Source: Lysinibacillus sp. 2017
GTDB taxonomy: Bacteria > Bacillota > Bacilli > Bacillales_A > Planococcaceae
DNA length: 64,000 nucleotides
Reading direction: 5' to 3'
Assembly (NCBI RefSeq): GCF_003073375.1
Contig: NZ_CP029002.1
Span: forward strand, 854,001 to 918,000
The stretch's first letter is position 1, and the number at the start of each line of letters is the position of its first letter. Made by a program: the position numbers and the translations under genes. Under the pieces are notes generated by a model. The model saw only the letters and a program-made list of their open reading frames with translations. It did not search any database and was not told the DNA's origin. This document shows, in pieces, positions 55,594-64,000 of the stretch.

Positions 55594-56472
55594 ATGAAAA
55601 ATTTATTATCAATGGAACATTTATCGAATGAAGAAATACTAGGTATTTTAGATCGAGCGCAAGACTTCGAAAACGGTAAGGAGCCTATTTTATCGCGCCC
55701 ATACAACATTGCAAATTTATTTTTTGAACCGAGTACACGTACAAAAACAAGCTTTGAAATGGCGGAACGACGTGTTGGTTGTACTGTTATCCCATTTGAT
55801 GCAAGCTTCTCAAGTGCAACAAAGGGTGAAACAATGTATGACACGGTCAAAACTTTAGAAATGATCGGCATTGATGCGGTTGTGATTCGTGATAAAGAAG
55901 ATGAATATTACAACGAACTGCTTGAAGGAATTAACTGTGCAGTCATTAATGCAGGGGACGGAGCGGGACAACATCCATCGCAAAGCTTATTAGACCTTTA
56001 CACAATTCGTAAAGAGTTCGGTCGATTTGAAGGGCTAAACATTACAATCGTTGGAGATATTTCGCATAGCCGCGTAGCAAAATCCAATGCAACAGCACTG
56101 CAAAGACTCGGAGCAAATGTTCAATTTTTATGCCCACCAGCTTGGGCAGGGGATTTTGAAGCTGTCCACAGTTGGGATGAAGTGCTAGAAGATAGTGACG
56201 TCATTATGTTACTGCGCATCCAACATGAACGCCATTCAGTGAGCAAAAATTTTTCGAAAGATAGTTACCATGATGAATTTGGTTTAACCATTGAACGAGA
56301 AAAACGTATGAAGGACGGCGCGATTATAATGCACCCAGCTCCAGTAAACCGTGATGTTGAAATTGCAGACGAATTAGTAGAATGCGCGCGTTCAAGAATT
56401 TTTGAGCAAGTACGAAACGGTGTATTTACACGAATGGCCATCGTAGAGACGATTTTGAAAGGAAGAGAATAA
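55594..56472 (+). CDS. pyrB: Aspartate carbamoyltransferase catalytic chain
   Basis: A 292-residue enzyme that joins carbamoyl phosphate and aspartate to make carbamoyl aspartate. The carbamoyl-phosphate motif FEPSTRTKTSFEMAERR, the aspartate-binding LLRIQHERH region and MHPAPVNRDVEI are present. No pyrI-like regulatory subunit is found nearby, as usual in Bacillales. TCGGAGGCG precedes the ATG. pyrC starts immediately at the base after its stop. Confidence 0.97.
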   Translation: MKNLLSMEHLSNEEILGILDRAQDFENGKEPILSRPYNIANLFFEPSTRTKTSFEMAERRVGCTVIPFDASFSSATKGETMYDTVKTLEMIGIDAVVIRDKEDEYYNELLEGINCAVINAGDGAGQHPSQSLLDLYTIRKEFGRFEGLNITIVGDISHSRVAKSNATALQRLGANVQFLCPPAWAGDFEAVHSWDEVLEDSDVIMLLRIQHERHSVSKNFSKDSYHDEFGLTIEREKRMKDGAIIMHPAPVNRDVEIADELVECARSRIFEQVRNGVFTRMAIVETILKGRE

Positions 56473-57747
56473 ATGACAACAGTACTTCAAAATATACAAC
56501 TATTAAATGAACAAGGTGAATTAATAGTTTCTTCTATTGTAATAGAAGATGGAAAAATCGCTTCAATCGGTGGAGACATTCCAAAAGATGCTGAAGTAAT
56601 CGATGGAAAGGGAAATTTTGTTTCACCTGGGTTTGTCGATGTTCATACACATCTTCGTGAACCAGGTTTTGAACATAAAGAAACGATTGCAACAGGTACC
56701 GCATCAGCAGCAAAAGGTGGATTCACAACAATTTGTGCGATGCCCAATACAAAGCCAGTACCAGATTCAGTAGAAAACATGCAATTAATTAACGGACTAA
56801 TTAAAGACAGCGCTGTTATTCGCGTCCTACCTTATGGTTCGTTAACTAAAGATATTTCAGGTGAAGTTCGTACGAATATGGACGAATTAAAAGCAAATGG
56901 CGCGGTCGCATTTTCGGATGATGGAGTTGGTATTCAATTAGCTTCGACAATGTACGAGCAAATGCAACAAGCCGCAAAATTAAACATGGTCGTTGTTGCG
57001 CACTGTGAAGATAACTCACTAATTTATGATGGGGTTATGCACGAAGGTACACGTAATATTGAGCTTGGCTTACCAGGGATTCCATCAATTTGTGAATCCG
57101 TACAAATCGCACGTGACGTCCTGCTTGCTGAAGCTGCGGGGGCAAGATATCACGTATGTCACGTATCAACAAAAGAATCGGTTCGTGCTGTACGTGACGC
57201 AAAAGCAGCAGGCATCCGTGTAACAGCCGAAGTTTGTCCACACCATTTATTGCTAGAAGAAATGGATATCCCGTCAGACGATGCCAACTGGAAGATGAAC
57301 CCCCCATTACGTGCAGTAGATGATAAAGATTCATTACACGCAGCACTACTTGATGGCACAATCGACTGCATTGCAACAGACCATGCGCCACATACAGTAG
57401 AAGAAAAATGCTGTGGTATGGTTCGCGCACCATTTGGTATTGTTGGTTTCGAAACAGCCTTCCCGCTACTTTACACAAACTTTGTGGAAACTGGTAAGTG
57501 GACATTAAAACAATTAGTGGACTGGATGAGCGTGAAAGCAGCACAAATTTTTGACTTACCATATGGCACATTAGAAGTTGGTGCTTCAGCAGATTTCGTA
57601 GTAATCGATTTAAATAAAGAGCAAACAGTTGATGCAGAGGGCTTCGTGACAAAAGGCCGCAACACACCATTCAATGGTTGGGTAGCAAAAGGTTGGCCAG
57701 TCATGACAATTTGCGAAGGCAACATTGCATATCAGGAGGCAGAATGA
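56473..57747 (+). CDS. pyrC: Dihydroorotase
   Basis: A 424-residue amidohydrolase that cyclises carbamoyl aspartate to dihydroorotate. Metal ligands lie in [10 protein letters not shown], in [10 protein letters not shown] and CHVSTKES, and the late aspartate in IATDHAPHT. It is the type I (long) form. AAAGGAAGAG inside the end of pyrB is its ribosome site. The stop overlaps the carA start region. Confidence 0.97.
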   Translation: MTTVLQNIQLLNEQGELIVSSIVIEDGKIASIGGDIPKDAEVIDGKGNFVSPGFVDVHTHLREPGFEHKETIATGTASAAKGGFTTICAMPNTKPVPDSVENMQLINGLIKDSAVIRVLPYGSLTKDISGEVRTNMDELKANGAVAFSDDGVGIQLASTMYEQMQQAAKLNMVVVAHCEDNSLIYDGVMHEGTRNIELGLPGIPSICESVQIARDVLLAEAAGARYHVCHVSTKESVRAVRDAKAAGIRVTAEVCPHHLLLEEMDIPSDDANWKMNPPLRAVDDKDSLHAALLDGTIDCIATDHAPHTVEEKCCGMVRAPFGIVGFETAFPLLYTNFVETGKWTLKQLVDWMSVKAAQIFDLPYGTLEVGASADFVVIDLNKEQTVDAEGFVTKGRNTPFNGWVAKGWPVMTICEGNIAYQEAE

Positions 57748-58847
57748 TGAAAAAACGCTTATTAATTTTAGAAGATGGCACGGTATTTACAGGAACTGCA
57801 TTTGGTAGTGAAGAAGCGAGTCAAGGTGAAGTTGTATTTACAACAGGGATGACAGGTTACCAAGAAACATTATCTGATCCTTCTTTTTACGGACAAATTG
57901 TTACATTAACATACCCACTTATCGGGAACTACGGCATCAACCGTGATGATTTTGAATCCATTACACCAGCCATTCGTGGATTTGTTGTTCGGGAATTAGC
58001 CGATCAACCATCAAACTGGCGCTCGGATATGTCATTAGGCGACTATTTAACTTCTCAAAACATTCCTGGTATTGAAGGAATTGATACACGTAAACTAACA
58101 CGCATCATCCGTGCAAAAGGTGCGGTTCGTGCGATTTTAACAGAAGCAGATGCAGAAATTGATGTAGAAAAAGTAGTTTTAGAATTACAAAATACACCGT
58201 TCATTACGCATCATGTACACGAAGTATCACCAAAAGCACCGTACCCATCACCAGGTCGTGGCAAGCGCGTTGTATTACTAGATTTCGGTATGAAGCACGG
58301 AATCCTGCGCGAATTAAACAAACGTGACTGTGACGTATTAGTCGTTCCTTATAATACAACAGCAGAGCAAATTTTAGCGATGCACCCAGATGGCATTATG
58401 TTGTCTAATGGTCCGGGTAACCCAGAAGATGTAACAGAAGCTATTGAAACAATTAAAAATCTAATCGGAAAAGTCCCAATGTTCGGTATTTGCTTAGGTC
58501 ACCAGCTCTTCTCATTAGCATGTGGCGCACGAAGCTTCAAATTACCATTCGGTCACCGCGGCGGAAATCACCCAGTAAAAGATTTACGCACAGGTCGAAC
58601 AGATTTAACATCACAAAACCATGGCTATGCGATCGATATCGATTCATTAGAAGGGACAGATTTAGAATTAACACATGTCGCATTAAATGACGGTACTTGT
58701 GAAGGTGTACGCCATACGAAATATCCAGTATTCACCGTTCAATATCACCCAGAGGCTTCACCAGGTCCAGAAGATTCAAATCACTTATTTGATGAATTTA
58801 TCGAAATGATGGAAAACGAAGCAGCAAAGGAGAATCAACATGCCTAA
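57747..58847 (+). CDS. carA: Carbamoyl phosphate synthase small (glutaminase) subunit
   Basis: A 366-residue glutamine amidotransferase subunit (PyrAA) supplying ammonia to CarB. The N-terminal domain has [20 protein letters not shown]; the class I amidotransferase triad is in [10 protein letters not shown] (nucleophile Cys) and [14 protein letters not shown] 57747 lies seven bases after AGGAGG and shares its A with the pyrC stop; ATG 57744 is possible but close. The longer frame from 57678 is inside pyrC. It overlaps carB by eight bases. Confidence 0.96.
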   Translation: MKKRLLILEDGTVFTGTAFGSEEASQGEVVFTTGMTGYQETLSDPSFYGQIVTLTYPLIGNYGINRDDFESITPAIRGFVVRELADQPSNWRSDMSLGDYLTSQNIPGIEGIDTRKLTRIIRAKGAVRAILTEADAEIDVEKVVLELQNTPFITHHVHEVSPKAPYPSPGRGKRVVLLDFGMKHGILRELNKRDCDVLVVPYNTTAEQILAMHPDGIMLSNGPGNPEDVTEAIETIKNLIGKVPMFGICLGHQLFSLACGARSFKLPFGHRGGNHPVKDLRTGRTDLTSQNHGYAIDIDSLEGTDLELTHVALNDGTCEGVRHTKYPVFTVQYHPEASPGPEDSNHLFDEFIEMMENEAAKENQHA

Positions 58848-61800
58848 ACGTACAGATATAAACACAATTTTAGTAATCGGATCAGGTCCAATCGTCATCG
58901 GTCAAGCAGCAGAGTTTGACTACGCAGGTACACAAGCATGTCTTTCATTAAGAGAAGAAGGCTACCGCGTTATTTTAATTAACTCAAATCCAGCAACTAT
59001 TATGACGGATACGGAAATTGCTGATAAAGTATACATCGAGCCAATTAGCTTAGAATTCATATCACGTATTTTACGCAAAGAGCGCCCAGATGCAATCCTT
59101 CCTACATTAGGTGGTCAAACAGGATTGAACATGGCAATTGAGCTAGATGAATCAGGCATTTTAGATGAATTAGGAATTGAAATTTTAGGTACGAAGCTAG
59201 ATGCCATCCACAAAGCCGAAGACCGCGATTTATTCCGTAACTTAATGTATGAGTTAGGTGCACCGGTTCCTGAATCAGATATTATTCACAACATGGAAGA
59301 GGCAAAAACATTCGTTGAAAGAATCGGTTATCCAGTAATCGTACGTCCAGCATTCACGCTTGGTGGTACTGGTGGTGGTATTTGTCACAACGATCAAGAT
59401 TTACAAGAAATCGTGACATCAGGGTTAAAATATTCACCTGTAACCCAATGCTTACTTGAAAAATCAATCGCTGGTTTAAAAGAGATTGAATATGAAGTAA
59501 TGCGTGACGCAGCAGACAACGCCATCGTAGTGTGTAACATGGAAAACTTTGACCCAGTAGGTATTCATACAGGGGACTCAATTGTAGTAGCGCCAACACA
59601 AACATTATCAGATCGTGAAAACCAAATGCTACGTAATATCTCACTTGATATTATCCGTGCACTAAAAATCGAAGGTGGCTGTAACGTTCAGTTAGCACTT
59701 GATCCTTATTCATTCCAATACTATGTAATCGAAGTAAACCCACGTGTATCTCGTTCATCAGCATTAGCATCAAAAGCAACGGGGTACCCAATCGCAAAAT
59801 TAGCAGCGAAAATTGCAGTCGGTTTAACATTAGATGAAATTAAAAATCCAGTAACAGGTTCAACATTCGCATGTTTCGAACCAGCACTTGACTATATCGT
59901 AGCGAAAATTCCACGCTGGCCATTTGATAAGTTCGAATCTGCAAAACGTAATTTAGGTACACAAATGAAAGCAACAGGTGAAGTAATGGCACTTGGGCGC
60001 ACATTTGAAGAAGCATTACTAAAAGCGGTGCGTTCTTTAGAAACAGGTCATGTACACATCGAAATGAAAAACGCAGAAAGCTTAACTGATTCTTGGATTG
60101 AAAAGCGTATTAAAAAAGCAGGGGATGAGCGCTTATTCTTTATCGGGGAAGCAATACGTCGCGGTGTTACAGTAGAACAAATTCATGAGTGGTCAGCCAT
60201 CGACTTATTCTTCTTAACAAAACTGAAGAAAATCGTCGATATGGAAACGACACTTACTGAAAACAAACAAGACAAAGACATATTACGCACAGCAAAACGT
60301 CTAGGGTTTGCTGATAAAAAAATTGCACAGTTATGGGATATGACAGAGCCTGAAATTTACGCCTACCGCAAAGAACATGGCATAATTCCAGTGTATAAAA
60401 TGGTCGATACATGTGCAGCAGAATTCGAATCAAATACACCATACTTCTACGGCACATACGAAGACGAAAACGAATCTATTAAATCAGATAAGCCGTCTGT
60501 TATCGTACTAGGTTCGGGCCCAATTCGTATTGGTCAAGGGGTTGAGTTCGACTACGCAACTGTGCATTCAGTATGGGCGATTCAAGAAGCAGGTTACGAA
60601 GCAATCATCATTAACTCAAATCCAGAAACAGTTTCAACAGACTTCTCAATTTCAGATAAATTATACTTTGAGCCATTAACAATCGAAGACGTGATGCACA
60701 TCGTTGACCTAGAGCAACCTGAAGGCGTAGTCGTTCAGTTCGGTGGCCAAACAGCCATTAACTTAGCAGATAAATTAGAAGCAAACGGTGTGAAAATTTT
60801 AGGTACATCTTTAGAAGACATTGACCGTGCAGAAAACCGTAACAAATTTGAAGCAGCCTTACAAGAGATGGGGATTCCTCAACCTGCTGGTAAAACAGCC
60901 GTATCGAAGGAAGAAGCATTAGTAATCGGAGAAAAATTAGGCTTCCCAGTATTAGTGCGTCCTTCATACGTTCTTGGTGGCCGTGCGATGGAAATTGTTT
61001 ATAACTTAGATGAACTCGCGTACTACATGGAACATGCTGTAGAAGCATCTCCAGATCATCCAGTACTTGTTGACCGTTACTTAACGGGTCAAGAAATCGA
61101 AGTTGATGCCATTTGTGATGGCGAGAATGTGTTAATTCCAGGGATTATGGAACATGTAGAACGCGCTGGGGTTCACTCAGGTGACTCCATCTCAGTATAT
61201 CCACCACAAAAGCTAACAGATGCACAAAAAACAACATTAGTCGACTATACAACACGCTTAGCAAAAGGCTTAGGCATTATTGGCTTAATGAATATCCAAT
61301 ATGTATTGAGTGAAGGTGAAATTTATGTAATCGAAGTAAATCCACGTTCAAGCCGTACTGTACCGTTCTTAAGTAAAATTACGAATATCCCGATGGCGAA
61401 CATTGCAACAAAAGCAATCCTAGGTCAATCGATTGTTGAACAAGGTTACCCAACTGGCTTGGCTGAAGAACGAAAAGGTGTGTTTGTCAAAGTACCGGTA
61501 TTCTCATTCGCAAAATTACGCCGCGTAGATATTACATTAGGACCTGAAATGAAATCAACAGGTGAGGTAATGGGGAAAGATGCTACTTACGAAAAAGCAT
61601 TGTATAAAGGCTTCGTAGCAGCAGGTATGGAAATTAAAACACATGGTACGATCCTATTCACTGTATCCGACAAAGATAAAGAAGAAGCTGTTACTCTAGC
61701 AAAACGCTTTTCAACAGTAGGCTACCGTATCGTTGCAACAGAAGGTACAGCCAAATTATTTGAAGCGAATGGCGTGAAAACAGACGTCGTTGAAAAAATC

Positions 61801-62037
61801 GGCGGAAAAGGAAAAACATTAATCGATATGATTCAAAATGGAGAAGCACAATTAGTAGTCAACACGCTTACGAAAGGCAAACAGCCAGCGCGTGACGGCT
61901 TCCGTATTCGCCGTGAATCAGTAGAAAATGGTGTCCCTTGCTTAACGTCACTTGATACAGCAGAAGCAATGTTACGAGTAATTGAATCGATGACATTCAC
62001 AGCAGAAGAAATGCCAAAAGCGGAGGTTGTACACTAA
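58840..62037 (+). CDS. carB: Carbamoyl phosphate synthase large subunit
   Basis: A 1065-residue enzyme (PyrAB) with two ATP-grasp halves. The first half starts [20 protein letters not shown] and the second [20 protein letters not shown]. Each half has an FGGQT/LGGQT and an EVNPR motif. The C-terminal MGS-like allosteric domain (from about 930) binds regulatory nucleotides. AAAGGAGAA precedes the ATG. It forms the complex with CarA that feeds PyrB. Confidence 0.98.
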   Translation: MPKRTDINTILVIGSGPIVIGQAAEFDYAGTQACLSLREEGYRVILINSNPATIMTDTEIADKVYIEPISLEFISRILRKERPDAILPTLGGQTGLNMAIELDESGILDELGIEILGTKLDAIHKAEDRDLFRNLMYELGAPVPESDIIHNMEEAKTFVERIGYPVIVRPAFTLGGTGGGICHNDQDLQEIVTSGLKYSPVTQCLLEKSIAGLKEIEYEVMRDAADNAIVVCNMENFDPVGIHTGDSIVVAPTQTLSDRENQMLRNISLDIIRALKIEGGCNVQLALDPYSFQYYVIEVNPRVSRSSALASKATGYPIAKLAAKIAVGLTLDEIKNPVTGSTFACFEPALDYIVAKIPRWPFDKFESAKRNLGTQMKATGEVMALGRTFEEALLKAVRSLETGHVHIEMKNAESLTDSWIEKRIKKAGDERLFFIGEAIRRGVTVEQIHEWSAIDLFFLTKLKKIVDMETTLTENKQDKDILRTAKRLGFADKKIAQLWDMTEPEIYAYRKEHGIIPVYKMVDTCAAEFESNTPYFYGTYEDENESIKSDKPSVIVLGSGPIRIGQGVEFDYATVHSVWAIQEAGYEAIIINSNPETVSTDFSISDKLYFEPLTIEDVMHIVDLEQPEGVVVQFGGQTAINLADKLEANGVKILGTSLEDIDRAENRNKFEAALQEMGIPQPAGKTAVSKEEALVIGEKLGFPVLVRPSYVLGGRAMEIVYNLDELAYYMEHAVEASPDHPVLVDRYLTGQEIEVDAICDGENVLIPGIMEHVERAGVHSGDSISVYPPQKLTDAQKTTLVDYTTRLAKGLGIIGLMNIQYVLSEGEIYVIEVNPRSSRTVPFLSKITNIPMANIATKAILGQSIVEQGYPTGLAEERKGVFVKVPVFSFAKLRRVDITLGPEMKSTGEVMGKDATYEKALYKGFVAAGMEIKTHGTILFTVSDKDKEEAVTLAKRFSTVGYRIVATEGTAKLFEANGVKTDVVEKIGGKGKTLIDMIQNGEAQLVVNTLTKGKQPARDGFRIRRESVENGVPCLTSLDTAEAMLRVIESMTFTAEEMPKAEVVH

Positions 62038-62038
62038 C

Positions 62039-63720
<1,682 letters not shown>

Positions 63721-63722
63721 TT

Positions 63723-64000
63723 ATGAATACAAAACCGATTATTGCACTCGACTTTCCAGGTGAGAAGGATGTCATGAATTTTTTAACGCAATTCGATGAA
63801 AAATTGTTCGTCAAAATTGGCATGGAACTTTATATGCAACAGGGTCCAGATATTGTTCGTAAAGTAAAAGATCAGGGACATGATATTTTCCTGGATTTAA
63901 AATTACATGACATTCCAAATACCGTGAAATCAGCAATGAAGGGCTTAGCTCGCTTAGGTGTGGATTTAGTCAATGTCCATGCAGCAGGTGGAAGAGCAAT
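63723..64000 (+). CDS. pyrF: Orotidine 5'-phosphate decarboxylase (partial, runs off window)
   Basis: The first 92 residues are present, starting [18 protein letters not shown]. The active-site motif [11 protein letters not shown] carries the catalytic Asp-x-Lys-x-x-Asp pattern ([10 protein letters not shown]). ATG 63723 is two bases after the pyrD stop, with AAGGAG near the pyrD end as its ribosome site. It makes UMP from OMP. The 3' end lies outside the window. Confidence 0.96.
   Translation, partial: MNTKPIIALDFPGEKDVMNFLTQFDEKLFVKIGMELYMQQGPDIVRKVKDQGHDIFLDLKLHDIPNTVKSAMKGLARLGVDLVNVHAAGGRA

Noticed and set aside
57035-57670. 211-residue open frame on the - strand
   Set aside because: It lies wholly opposite pyrC, which carries all dihydroorotase motifs; a codon-bias shadow.

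Overview
The window looks like the chromosome of an endospore-forming, low-GC Firmicute of the Bacillales, most likely the Planococcaceae side (Lysinibacillus/Solibacillus-like). Three things support this. The gene order follows the Bacillus subtilis cta - ylb - dcw - spoIIG/sigE/sigG - ylm - divIVA - ileS - lspA - pyr block. Sporulation genes are present (gerR, spoVD, spoVE, spoIIGA, sigE, sigG, ylmC). The differences from Bacillus are the kind expected of a lysine-type Planococcaceae. The genus is inference; family and synteny calls come from protein sequence features and remembered B. subtilis order, not from a database search.

Layout. 1-7.1 kb: caa3 cytochrome oxidase. The 5' part of ctaA runs leftward; a 1 kb gene-free gap follows, where ctaB would be expected; then ctaCDEF, ctaG and a DUF420 gene. 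7.2-25.9 kb: the 'ylb' conserved block (yugN-like, ylbC, a relocated murE, ylbF, a degenerate GDPD-like protein, ylbG, a DUF7147 gene, a large unknown secreted protein, rsmD, coaD, ylbJ, ylbL, tmcAL, ylbN-rpmF, a crotonase, gerR, a biotin carrier + carboxyltransferase pair, panE, a DUF3397 gene, bshC). 26.0-40.9 kb: division and cell-wall cluster (mraZ, rsmH, ftsL, pbpB, spoVD, mraY, murD, spoVE, divIB, two DUF881 genes, sbp, ftsA, ftsZ), without murE, murG and murB. 41.0-43.4 kb: the sporulation sigma switch spoIIGA-sigE-sigG. 43.5-46.9 kb: ylmC, ylmE, sepF, ylmG, ylmH, divIVA. 47-53 kb: T-box-controlled ileS, azlCD, a small frameshifted gene remnant, lspA and rluD. 53.1-64 kb: the pyrimidine operon pyrR-pyrP-pyrB-pyrC-carA-carB-pyrK-pyrD-pyrF with two PyrR-type attenuators; pyrF runs off the end.

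How it works together. The window joins respiration (caa3 oxidase and its assembly factors), Z-ring assembly and septal wall synthesis, and the start of sporulation. SpoIIGA matures pro-SigE in the mother cell, SigG acts in the forespore, and SpoVD/SpoVE build cortex. Housekeeping operons for translation and UMP synthesis follow. Most genes lie on the + strand in tight operons separated by clear hairpin-plus-U-run terminators. No rRNA, tRNA, insertion sequence, prophage or CRISPR was seen.

The most interesting points are: a murE outside the dcw cluster with all meso-DAP-contacting residues but a DNAR instead of DNPR motif; a GDPD-family protein that has lost nearly every catalytic residue; a CTG start for spoVE; a phased GTGG repeat array as the mraZ operator; a long structured leader ahead of ctaC; and an uncharacterised 471-residue exported protein. 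I did not find a clearly new multi-gene system.
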